Shown: piece after piece, positions 18,560-26,666 of the stretch | Numbering within the stretch: position 1 is the stretch's first letter | Layout of the letters: every line of letters starts with the position of its first letter | DNA from: Mucilaginibacter sp. | GTDB taxonomy: Bacteria > Bacteroidota > Bacteroidia > Sphingobacteriales > Sphingobacteriaceae | Assembly: GCA_028288305.1 (NCBI GenBank) | Contig: JAQBOA010000034.1 | Location: 1-36,185 of the forward strand | Length of the DNA stretch: 36,185 bases | Reading direction: 5' to 3' | Position numbers and translations under genes: made by a program | Notes under the pieces: generated by a model | The model's database searches: none | What the model saw: only the letters and a program-made list of their open reading frames with translations | Told to the model about the DNA's origin: nothing

Positions 18560-19744
18560 TCAGTATAACAATTGATCATACGGATATCTTTCCGTATGCA
18601 GCGCTTTTACTTCCTCATAAAGCAGCGATCTAAATTCCTCTAGGTTTTCCTTTTTAGTTGCCGATATAAATACCGCAGGACTGTTGTTTTTTGCCATCCA
18701 GCTATGCTTAAAATCATCCAAGGTTAGCGGTTTCGCCTGTTGGTCAATTTGATGTTGTGTCGGCTTAAATTCATCAATCTTATTAAAAACAGTAATTACC
18801 CGTTTATTTAAAGCACCTAGGTCTTTCAATGTTTCATTTACCACAGTAATCTGGTCTTCAAAATTAGGGTGTGAAATATCAACAACATGGATCAATATAT
18901 CCGCTTCACGTACCTCATCAAGGGTCGATTTAAAACATTCTACCAAATGATGTGGTAGTTTACGGATAAAACCAACGGTATCTAAAAGCAAAAAAGGAAC
19001 ATTTTCTATTATCACTTTTCTAACTGTAGTATCCAATGTTGCAAAAAGCTTGTTTTCAGCAAATACTTCCGATTTGGAGATCATGTTCATAATGGTTGAT
19101 TTACCCACGTTGGTATAACCTACCAATGCAACCCTGATCAACTGGTTCCTGTTTTTACGCTGTGTTTCGTTCTGCCGGTCTATATGTTTTAACTTCTCCT
19201 TTAACAGGGATATTTTATTCAATATCAAACGCCTGTCCGTTTCAATTTGCGATTCACCGGGTCCTCTCATACCAATACCACCCTTTTGCCTTTCAAGGTG
19301 GGTCCATAAGCGGGTAAGTCGAGGCAATAAATATTGTAATTGCGCCAATTCAACCTGCGATTTTGCTTGCGCGGTTTGCGCTCTTCCAGCGAAAATGTCA
19401 AGTATTAGATTATTGCGGTCGAGTATTTTTACCTGTAATTCATTTTCAATGTTTCGTAGTTGCGATGGGGTAAGCTCGTCATCAAAAACCACCATATCAA
19501 TTTCTTCTTCTGTCACAAAGGCCTTAATATCTTCCAGCCTGCCTGAACCCACAAAAGTGGCCCTGTCAGGACGCTGTAGTTTTTGGGTAAAGCTTTTTAC
19601 AGTTTCAGCGCCGGCAGTTGAAACTAAAAATTCAAGTTCTTCTAAATATTCTTTTGCTTGCTCATCCGTTTCACCCTGTGTTATTACACCAACCAGCACA
19701 GCTCTCTCCTGCTTCACAGCAGTATCATAAAATTTTTGTTTCAT
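18560..19744 (-). CDS. hflX: GTPase HflX
   Basis: Ribosome-associated GTPase that splits stalled or heat-damaged ribosomes. The 394-residue protein has the HflX N-terminal domain with the T-F-V-G-S-G-R-L motif (63-70), a coiled linker including R-G-P-G-E-S-Q-I-E-T-D (160-170), and a G domain: G1 G-Y-T-N-V-G-K-S (209-216), G3 D-T-V-G-F, G4 N-K-I-D. ATG 19744 is the natural start. It is convergent with uppP and separated from the upstream M20 gene by a REPIN-like element. Confidence 0.95.
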   Translation of the reverse strand: MKQKFYDTAVKQERAVLVGVITQGETDEQAKEYLEELEFLVSTAGAETVKSFTQKLQRPDRATFVGSGRLEDIKAFVTEEEIDMVVFDDELTPSQLRNIENELQVKILDRNNLILDIFAGRAQTAQAKSQVELAQLQYLLPRLTRLWTHLERQKGGIGMRGPGESQIETDRRLILNKISLLKEKLKHIDRQNETQRKNRNQLIRVALVGYTNVGKSTIMNMISKSEVFAENKLFATLDTTVRKVIIENVPFLLLDTVGFIRKLPHHLVECFKSTLDEVREADILIHVVDISHPNFEDQITVVNETLKDLGALNKRVITVFNKIDEFKPTQHQIDQQAKPLTLDDFKHSWMAKNNSPAVFISATKKENLEEFRSLLYEEVKALHTERYPYDQLLY

Positions 19745-19818
19745 TCAATAATGATTTAACAATACGAGTGCCAATTTAGTAAAATGGCAGATTACTAACT
19801 ACATTGTGGTAATTATTA

Positions 19819-19947
19819 GGCTAAAGCCGATTGATTTATTGCTTTTATCCGTTGGCTGAAGCCAGCGGCAATGAAAAAATATACAATAGCGGCTTCCTCA
19901 TTGCCGTCACATAACGGGTAAAATAAAAAGGAGTAAAGGCTTTAGCC
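19819..19947. repeat. solo composite REP/REPIN-like hairpin array
   Basis: A third copy of the RAYT-associated element, without a transposase: GGCTAAAGCC (19819-19828), CCGTTGGCT-GA-AGCCAGCGG (19849-19868) followed by CAATGA, TCATTGCCGT (19898-19907), and GGCTTTAGCC (19938-19947). The order, spacing and orientation match the copies around the RAYT about 17 kb away. Compared with the RAYT copies, the inner right hairpin is decayed (CCGTCACATAACGGG). It lies in the gap between hflX and the amidohydrolase gene. Confidence 0.78.
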
Positions 19948-19980
19948 AAATTTTCTCTATTTAGATTGTTAATATGCTTG

Positions 19981-21288
19981 TTATTTGCTATTCATTTTCA
20001 TATAATCTACCGTTAAGTTGCACATAGCTTTAACACCTAATGGAAATGAGCTTTCATCAATATAAAAATCGGCCGAATGGTTTACGGCAACCGTCTTTGA
20101 GTCAGATCCTTTGGGCATGCCACCCAGAAAGATAAAAAGGCCCGGCACTTTTTTCGAATAAAAGCTAAAATCTTCGGAAACCGCTAAAGCAGGTCCGGAG
20201 GCTACGTTAGCTGCACCAGCCGTCTGCTGTAGAGTTGGCAGCATTGCAGTGGTTAATGCCGGGTTATTGTAAGTTACCGGGTAATGTATGCTATAAGGTA
20301 TTGTTACTTCTGCAAGCGCTCCTTCAGCTTCTGCGGTTTTAGTAGCTATTTGTTTGACCCTTGTAATCAGCGTTTTTTCATCTTCCGGAGAAAACGCACG
20401 CAGGGTACCCAGCATTTCAACCGTTTCAGGAATAACATTTGAGCGGTTACCCCCATTAATAGCTCCTACACTTACAACAGCAGGGTTTTCGGTAAGGTTT
20501 ATATTCCTGCTAACAATAGTTTGCAGGTTATTGATAATCTGGGCCGAAATCACAATGGGATCTACACCAGACCAGGGAGCTGCTCCGTGTGATGATTTCC
20601 CTTTCACAACGATCTTCATATCGTTTACAGATGCCATCGCTCCACCGGGATGAGAAGTAATTGTGCCTACCGGGATAAAGGAAAAAATATGCATACCAAA
20701 AATGACATCAACTTTAGGATTTTCCAGTACGCCTTCCTTTACCATTTCTTCGGCTCCGTACATTTCTCCCGCTGGGCCGCCTTCTTCAGCAGGCTGAAAA
20801 ATAAATTTAACTGTGCCATGCAGCTCGTTTTTCATAGATGACAATATTTCAGCAACAGCCATAAGCATAGCCATGTGAGAATCGTGGCCGCAGGCATGCA
20901 TCACACCAACTTCCTGGCCGTTATAGGTGCTTTTAACTTTTGATGCGAAAGGGACCGGGGTGCGTTCAGTTACAGGTAGTGCATCCAGTTCGGAACGTAA
21001 GGCTACAACCGGACCGGGCTTACCGCCTCTCAATATGCCAATTACCCCAGTAGTTGCTATACCTGTTTTTACCTCCAGCCCGAGCGATTGCAAGTATTTG
21101 GCAACAATTGCAGCTGTACGGAACTCATGGTTGCTCAATTCAGGGTGTTCATGAAAATCACGCCGCCATGTCACAACCTGGCTTTGGAGGGAATCAGCTT
21201 TTCTGCTGATTTCAGTTTTAATTTTAGTGGTTTGTGCAAATAATGGTATAGAATAAAGGAAAAGGATTAGTGCATATAACTTTTTCAT
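19981..21288 (-). CDS. exported M20 family amidohydrolase
   Basis: A secreted or periplasmic metallopeptidase of the M20D group (IAA-amino-acid hydrolase/hippurate hydrolase-like), 435 residues. An SPI signal peptide (MKKLYALILFLYSIPLFAQ) opens the protein. Metal-binding residues are visible in M-H-A-C-G-H-D-S-H (Cys133, His135) and in Q-P-A-E-E-G-G (Glu168, Glu169); the dimerisation insert contains G-K-S-S-H-G-A-A-P. It hydrolyses amide bonds of N-acyl amino acids or peptides; the natural substrate cannot be told. It is monocistronic, with repeat elements on both sides. Confidence 0.92.
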   Translation of the reverse strand: MKKLYALILFLYSIPLFAQTTKIKTEISRKADSLQSQVVTWRRDFHEHPELSNHEFRTAAIVAKYLQSLGLEVKTGIATTGVIGILRGGKPGPVVALRSELDALPVTERTPVPFASKVKSTYNGQEVGVMHACGHDSHMAMLMAVAEILSSMKNELHGTVKFIFQPAEEGGPAGEMYGAEEMVKEGVLENPKVDVIFGMHIFSFIPVGTITSHPGGAMASVNDMKIVVKGKSSHGAAPWSGVDPIVISAQIINNLQTIVSRNINLTENPAVVSVGAINGGNRSNVIPETVEMLGTLRAFSPEDEKTLITRVKQIATKTAEAEGALAEVTIPYSIHYPVTYNNPALTTAMLPTLQQTAGAANVASGPALAVSEDFSFYSKKVPGLFIFLGGMPKGSDSKTVAVNHSADFYIDESSFPLGVKAMCNLTVDYMKMNSK

Positions 21289-21413
21289 AATCAGTTATTT
21301 TACAACTAATATAGCACAAAGATTAATCAATAGAATCACTTTTAGGACTTTATTTAAAAAACTTATTAATGCTTAACATATTGAGCAATAATACTTTAAA
21401 AATCAAAAAAAAT

Positions 21414-21500
21414 TGTCATTTCGATACGAGGAACGAGTGAGAAAACTTATAGAACTGTCCTAAACGCGCGTAAAAGTTTTCTCCTTTGGTCGAAATGACA
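21414..21500. repeat. interrupted inverted repeat (GTCATTTCGA family)
   Basis: TGTCATTTCGA (21414-21424) pairs with TCGAAATGACA (21490-21500), and inside it GAGAAAACTT (21439-21448) pairs with AAGTTTTCTC (21474-21483). The unpaired parts differ in length. It lies in the 355-bp gap between the M20 gene and aspS, which otherwise holds only one possible small frame at 21535-21633. The arm looks like a dispersed intergenic repeat common in Bacteroidota. Confidence 0.7.
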
Positions 21501-21534
21501 GGCAGGTTAAATAATTATATAAGATGCTGTGCCG

Positions 21535-21633
21535 TTAAATACTTATTGATCTCAAGAATTCATCTGTATCAGCAAATTCCCCAGTTTCTCCTTCTTGTAT
21601 TGCTTCAGCCAAACCAATATCTTCCTTATTCAT
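21535..21633 (-). CDS. possible 32-residue small protein downstream of aspS
   Basis: From ATG 21633 a frame encodes MNKEDIGLAEAIQEGETG and ends after E-F-L-R-S-I-S-I. It starts 10 nt after the aspS stop, so it could be cotranscribed and coupled. The composition is acidic and coding-like, and the stretch G-L-A-E-A-I-Q-E-G-E resembles the C-terminal parts of small antitoxin-like or conserved hypothetical proteins of Bacteroidota. No toxin gene is next to it. It may be a real small gene, a remnant or chance. Confidence 0.35.
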   Translation of the reverse strand: MNKEDIGLAEAIQEGETGEFADTDEFLRSISI

Positions 21634-21643
21634 AATTTAGACT

Positions 21644-23389
21644 TTATACCGTTGTTTTTATCTTCAACTCATTCATCTGTGCCTCAGAAATAGTTGATGG
21701 TGTATCAATCATCACATCCCGGCCGGAATTGTTTTTTGGGAAAGCAATAACATCACGGATAGAATCCAAGCCTGCAAAAATAGATACCAACCTGTCTAAA
21801 CCGAAAGCTAATCCGCCGTGAGGTGGCGCCCCATATTCAAAAGCATCCAGCAAAAAGCCAAATTGTTTCTGTGCCTCTTCCGGCGAGAAGCCTAAGTGTT
21901 TAAACATAAGAGATTGTAAAGCACGATCATGGATACGAATGGAACCTCCGCCTATTTCCGTTCCATTGATTACCAGATCATATGCATTGGCCCTAACTTC
22001 TCCCGGTGCTGTGTCAAGCATGTTAATATCCTCTGGTTTTGGAGAAGTGAAAGGATGGTGCATGGCATGATAACGGCCCGACTCCTCATCCCACTCCAAT
22101 AAAGGAAAATCAAGCACCCATAATGGGGCAAATGTGTTTTTATCGCGTAAGCCTAAACGGTTGCCCATTTCCAGGCGAAGCTCATTTAACTGTTTGCGTA
22201 CTTTTTCTGTTTTACCGGCAAGCACAAGCATCAAGTCGCCAGGTTCTGCTTCAAAAGCAGCAGCCCAGTTGGTTAGCTCATCTTCACTATAAAATTTATC
22301 AACAGAGGATTTTAGATCACCTTCCGTATTATATCGGCAATAGATCATGCCGGTAACGCCAATTTGCGGACGTTTTAGCCATTCTGTCAGCTCATCTATT
22401 TGTTTGCGGGTATAGTTTGCGCAGCCTTTTGCGTTTATGCCAACAACCAACTCAGCGTTATCAAAAATGCTGAATCCTTTTCCTTTAACGACATCATTTA
22501 ACTCTACAAATTGCATCCCGAAACGGATATCCGGTTTATCTGATCCATATAAACGCATGGCGTCCGAATAATCCATCCGGGGAACGATGCCAATGTCAAT
22601 GCCTTTTACTGCCTTAAATAAATGACGGGTAAGCCCTTCAAAAATATTTAAAACATCTTCCTGGGTAATAAACGACATTTCACAATCTATCTGGGTAAAC
22701 TCAGGCTGACGGTCTGCGCGCAGGTCTTCATCCCTGAAACACTTTACAAGCTGAAAATAACGGTCGAACCCACTCACCATCAGCAATTGTTTAAAGGTTT
22801 GCGGTGATTGTGGTAATGCATAAAACTCGCCGGGGTTCATCCGGCTTGGTACAACAAAGTCGCGTGCACCTTCGGGTGTTGATTTGATCAAAACCGGGGT
22901 TTCCACCTCGATAAATCCATGTCCATCGAGGTACTTGCGCACTTCTTGCGACATTTTATGGCGTAGCACCAGGTTATTTCGGATAGGGTTACGGCGCAAA
23001 TCCAGATAACGATATTTAGCCCTTAATTCCTCGCCGCCGTCTGTTTCATCCTCAATCAAAAACGGAGGGAGTTTGGCTTCATTCAATATTTCGATGCCCG
23101 ATACGGCGATCTCAATTTCGCCGGTGGACATTTTAGGATTCTTATTTGAACGCTCCAGCACCTTGCCTGTTACTCTTATCACAAACTCGCGGCCCAGGCC
23201 ACGGCTTGTTTCACGAAGTGCGGCATCGGTATCGGTATTAAAAACCAGTTGGGTTAAGCCATAACGATCGCGGATATCAATAAATGTAGTACCACCCAGG
23301 TCGCGTGATTTTTGCACCCAGCCGCATAAGGTTACTGTTTCGCCTAAATGTTTGATATTTAATTCGCCGCAAGTATGTGTTCTTAGCAT
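21644..23389 (-). CDS. aspS: aspartyl-tRNA synthetase
   Basis: Charges tRNA-Asp. The 581-residue protein is the bacterial type: N-terminal OB fold (about 1-105, with [13 protein letters not shown]), class II catalytic core with motif 2 [19 protein letters not shown], the inserted GAD domain (about 290-420), and motif 3 G-L-A-F-G-L-D-R-L near the C-terminus. ATG 23389 lies 21 nt after a TACTTTTG box on the same strand. A separate asnS is present, so this enzyme probably does not need to make Asp-tRNA-Asn. Confidence 0.97.
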   Translation of the reverse strand: MLRTHTCGELNIKHLGETVTLCGWVQKSRDLGGTTFIDIRDRYGLTQLVFNTDTDAALRETSRGLGREFVIRVTGKVLERSNKNPKMSTGEIEIAVSGIEILNEAKLPPFLIEDETDGGEELRAKYRYLDLRRNPIRNNLVLRHKMSQEVRKYLDGHGFIEVETPVLIKSTPEGARDFVVPSRMNPGEFYALPQSPQTFKQLLMVSGFDRYFQLVKCFRDEDLRADRQPEFTQIDCEMSFITQEDVLNIFEGLTRHLFKAVKGIDIGIVPRMDYSDAMRLYGSDKPDIRFGMQFVELNDVVKGKGFSIFDNAELVVGINAKGCANYTRKQIDELTEWLKRPQIGVTGMIYCRYNTEGDLKSSVDKFYSEDELTNWAAAFEAEPGDLMLVLAGKTEKVRKQLNELRLEMGNRLGLRDKNTFAPLWVLDFPLLEWDEESGRYHAMHHPFTSPKPEDINMLDTAPGEVRANAYDLVINGTEIGGGSIRIHDRALQSLMFKHLGFSPEEAQKQFGFLLDAFEYGAPPHGGLAFGLDRLVSIFAGLDSIRDVIAFPKNNSGRDVMIDTPSTISEAQMNELKIKTTV

Positions 23390-23410
23390 AGCTCTGATTT
23401 ATAAAGTTTG

Positions 23411-23418
23411 CAAAAGTA
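23411..23418 (-). promoter_or_regulatory. -7 box TACTTTTG of aspS
   Basis: On the minus strand TACTTTTG followed by C lies 21 nt before the aspS start, nearly the same arrangement as upstream of the DHS-like gene. No -33 TTG at 19-21 nt is evident. Confidence 0.5.
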
Positions 23419-23644
23419 GGGTTTTAGTCGGAAAGCAGAAAGGAAAATTGAGGTGAAAGGAGAAAGGAAAATGCTGAAAGGTTTTGTCACCCATACAACT
23501 CGTCGCAAAAACAACCTCACGGACGTTATCGATTTTTCCTATTAGGCTAATAGATGCGCTGTTAGTTTATTTCCAACAAGCTTCGTTGTTCGTGTATAGG
23601 GATAATAGGTTACAATGATGAGCGGCCCTGATTGACTATGAAGT

Positions 23645-24958
23645 TTATTGATTCCGAATAAAAATAGATGTTGCCATAGTGTTCTGTGGTACTGGCGTCG
23701 GCAAATTAATAAGCGCACCATTAAGCCAATAAACAGGACTTGGATAAGCCGTAAAGTTGCTGAAAGACAAAGTTGTCCCAACAACATACATATCGTTACC
23801 TGAAAATGCAATTCCGGTTGCCGTGGCATTTGTCGCAAGTATTGTTTCTACCCCATTTTTCCAATATGCTGCGGACAATATCCCATTTGCCGCATCAATT
23901 CCGGCGGTGTACACATCACTACCGTTTAGTAGTATTGAGATATTGTTCGGATAAGGATGTGAAGGTAACGGATTTGAAATAAAAGTGCCGTTTTTCCAGT
24001 AACCTAAATAATCGTTACCGTATGCCACACCTACTGATCCAGAAACATACATATCACTTCCCTGGAACGTTATTCCATAGCCTGTTGACACCGTATCTGT
24101 CCCGGTTTTTATATTTGGAGTGGTAAGAACTGTGGCCGTTCCGTCTGCTCTCCATATCGTTGCGGCTCCGAAACCGTTGGGATTAAATGATGTCCCCGTA
24201 ATATAAATGGTATTATTACTTATAGTAATTGCAAAAGCCGTAGACGAACTTACCACGGCGCAGCATGAAAGTGGGTTTGTTAATGGTATAGCCACGTCGT
24301 TTTTCCACAAAGTAGCAATTATATTATCCGATTGATCGTAAGTCTCAATATATCCTACGGCGTATACATCGCTACCTAATACCGCTATCGCATTTACTAT
24401 GCCGTTTTTCTGTATAGTATGCGGTACCCCATTCTTCCAATAACCACCAAATCCATTGCCACCTATTTGAATATTACCTCCTACGTAAACGTCGTTATTT
24501 TGTATAAAAATACTGTTGGTTGTGCCAAGTCCCGATAAATTTGAGGCAACCCCGTTTCTCCAATACATTGGCTGGTCGCCGGAAGATCCATATGCCCATC
24601 CAGTTATATAGACACTTGGTAAAACTTTAAACGATGTCGTGACAGACCCGGCAGTAAACGATCCTGTTCCCTCCTGCATTGCGGTTATAGTAACAGTGCC
24701 TGCGCTATTAATCTGTATACTATCTCCTTTTATGCTGGCTATGGCAGCATTGCTACTTGAGTAAGTAAACGCACCGGGACTATTACTTGCCGCCGGGGAG
24801 ATAAGAAAAGTAGCATCCCCTACGTATTTTGTCGGTATATTAAAGCCTGAGATTTCCGGCGTTGCCTTCGGTGTGGGATTAGGTGCAGGATTGTTTTTCT
24901 TGCAGGAAACTATAAAAAAGATAAAAAATGATATTGTTAAGGCTATTTTGAAAGGCAT
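23645..24958 (-). CDS. lipoprotein with Ig-like domain and seven propeller-like repeats
   Basis: A 437-residue surface or periplasmic lipoprotein. The SPII signal is MPFKIALTISFFIFFIVSC with lipid Cys19, then KKNN and a Pro/Thr linker. Residues of about 38-112 resemble a bacterial Ig-like (Big_2) domain (A-A-I-A-S-I-K-G-D, then A-G-T-V-T-I-T-A). The remainder is seven repeats of the pattern S-I-x-x-x-x-x-D-V-Y-V-x-G ... Y-W-K-N-G-x-x-x-x-L; the last residues, A-T-S-I-F-I-R-N-Q, repeat only the opening strand, as would close a seven-bladed propeller. No enzyme motif is seen, so binding is likely. Monocistronic; the gap to aspS (255 bp) is purine-rich and shows nothing else. Confidence 0.85.
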   Translation of the reverse strand: MPFKIALTISFFIFFIVSCKKNNPAPNPTPKATPEISGFNIPTKYVGDATFLISPAASNSPGAFTYSSSNAAIASIKGDSIQINSAGTVTITAMQEGTGSFTAGSVTTSFKVLPSVYITGWAYGSSGDQPMYWRNGVASNLSGLGTTNSIFIQNNDVYVGGNIQIGGNGFGGYWKNGVPHTIQKNGIVNAIAVLGSDVYAVGYIETYDQSDNIIATLWKNDVAIPLTNPLSCCAVVSSSTAFAITISNNTIYITGTSFNPNGFGAATIWRADGTATVLTTPNIKTGTDTVSTGYGITFQGSDMYVSGSVGVAYGNDYLGYWKNGTFISNPLPSHPYPNNISILLNGSDVYTAGIDAANGILSAAYWKNGVETILATNATATGIAFSGNDMYVVGTTLSFSNFTAYPSPVYWLNGALINLPTPVPQNTMATSIFIRNQ

Positions 24959-25185
24959 AAGGTTTACAACTTTTAAGCACTCTAATATAGGTAAACTTTA
25001 TGTCTGCTTATAACATCGCATTTAACAAAAATAGAGTTAAAATCACTATTAAAAAAGAGAAGCCTTCCTGTCGCAAAAAAACAAATCCGAAATCGAACAT
25101 CCGAAATCAAAACCTATCTAAGAAAAATAATTCTCGAAGGTGCCTTGCTTTGAAAGACAGGCTGAGGTATTTATTCTTTTTTCTT

Positions 25186-26364
25186 TTAAACTTCCAAAGT
25201 TTCCGGTTTAATTTCTTTATGTTTTGTCTTAAAAACTTTATTGAAGTAATTACGTGCCGGTATCTCTGCAAAACGGTAAATCATCGCCGCTATCACTATA
25301 GTAAGTGTTAAAAGCACAATGCACATTATTATGCCAAAAGTATAATTAGGTTTTCCTGAAATTAAATTTGCAAAACTACTGAATAATGAAGGCTTTTTAT
25401 AAACACTAAAAGCTGTGAATGAAAAGATGATTGGGACATGCACCATATAAATAGAGAAAGACCAGTCACCTAAACGTTGCAATACTTTGGTATCTAAAAT
25501 GCTTTTAACACGTGTTTGGTTATATGCTGCAGCTATTAATATAAAGGGGAAAAAGCCAACAATAATAATGTCCATTATATTAAAATGCATAGCAGCTACT
25601 AAACCCAAAACACTTAGTACAAAAAACCAATCTTGTTTAATAATCTTATAACCTGTGCCTTGCTGATAAAAAGTAAATAGAAGCATCCCTGTAAAAAAAC
25701 CGGCAAGGCAACGCAAAAGTCCGAAATCTGTCATTATATTGAGTGTTGGGCCGGGTTTGAAATAAGTTGATGGTCCGAATACATATCTTAATACAATATA
25801 AAATGCAATTATCAATATTGCAGTTAATAATTTACCAGGCTTTTTAAGCCTTGTAAAATAGGGCACAAATAAAGGGAACAACATATATACCCACCATTCA
25901 GTACTTAATGACCATGAGGGCGTATTTAGTGGTGGAGTAAAATAAAGGTGCAAGCTCTGAATGAGGAGTAAGCAGTCTGGCAAAGCTTTGGGATTAAAAA
26001 TCTCTGCAAAAAAAGGGTCGAGATGGGTAGAGAAATGAACAATACAAACAACGCAGACAAAAGCCCAAATGGTGGTAATAAAATGAAGGGGATATACTCT
26101 TGCAAATCGTGCACCTAAGTATTTTTTGTAGGAATCCTTAGTGATACCATTATTAAAATATTTACCATAAGCATAACACATAATAAATCCGCTCAAAACA
26201 AAAAAGAAATCAACCCATAACCATCCGTTATCTAAAAAATGAGTGTAACCCGGAGGCAAAAACGGAATAAACATTAAATTACTATGATAAATAACGACAA
26301 GCAACGCTGCGATGCCCCGCAAAGGGGTTAGCGTGGTGAGATAAGGTTGTGATTTGGTTTGCAT
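25186..26364 (-). CDS. acyltransferase family 3 membrane protein
   Basis: An integral inner-membrane O-acyltransferase (PF01757 type), 392 residues with about ten transmembrane segments. The N-terminal signature L-R-G-I-A-A-L-L-V-V-I-Y-H, with Arg16 and His27, and the following W-V-D-F-F-F-V-L-S-G-F-I-M are diagnostic. Such enzymes acetylate or otherwise acylate surface polysaccharides, lipids or exported glycans; the acceptor is not known here, and there are no glycan genes alongside. ATG 26364 gives a short cytoplasmic leader before the signature. It is divergent from tex. Confidence 0.9.
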   Translation of the reverse strand: MQTKSQPYLTTLTPLRGIAALLVVIYHSNLMFIPFLPPGYTHFLDNGWLWVDFFFVLSGFIMCYAYGKYFNNGITKDSYKKYLGARFARVYPLHFITTIWAFVCVVCIVHFSTHLDPFFAEIFNPKALPDCLLLIQSLHLYFTPPLNTPSWSLSTEWWVYMLFPLFVPYFTRLKKPGKLLTAILIIAFYIVLRYVFGPSTYFKPGPTLNIMTDFGLLRCLAGFFTGMLLFTFYQQGTGYKIIKQDWFFVLSVLGLVAAMHFNIMDIIIVGFFPFILIAAAYNQTRVKSILDTKVLQRLGDWSFSIYMVHVPIIFSFTAFSVYKKPSLFSSFANLISGKPNYTFGIIMCIVLLTLTIVIAAMIYRFAEIPARNYFNKVFKTKHKEIKPETLEV

Positions 26365-26423
26365 AGGTTTAGTTTTTTAATTATGACAGGTTAATATATG
26401 TAAATATATTTATGAATATGCAG

Positions 26424-26453
26424 AAAATCAAATACTTATAAGTATTTGATTTT
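26424..26453. promoter_or_regulatory. perfect 30-bp palindrome in the divergent acyltransferase/tex region
   Basis: The sequence from 26424 to 26453 reads as its own reverse complement over all 30 bases, with half-site AAAATCAAATACTTA. It is followed by a T-run on the plus strand. It sits 60 bp upstream of the acyltransferase start and 213 bp upstream of tex, inside a 302-bp gap that otherwise shows nothing clear. Because both flanking genes point away from it, a terminator for them is unlikely; an operator for a dimeric regulator, or the terminator of an unrecognised small RNA, are the options. Confidence 0.5.
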
Positions 26454-26666
26454 TTTATTAACGATTCAGTTATAATAATATTTAGCAGCGCCTATTTATC
26501 CATAGAATATAGTAGCAGACAGCAAACCCATTTGTTGAAAACGTTCTTTAAAATAAGTAGTTTAAAGTCTCCCCAACCCGATAAAATTTAGCGGAGGTCA
26601 TTTTTGTTGATAATCTCCGTTTGAATATTTCCCTGATTCTGCCCAACTTCGCAGCCAAATTTGTAT

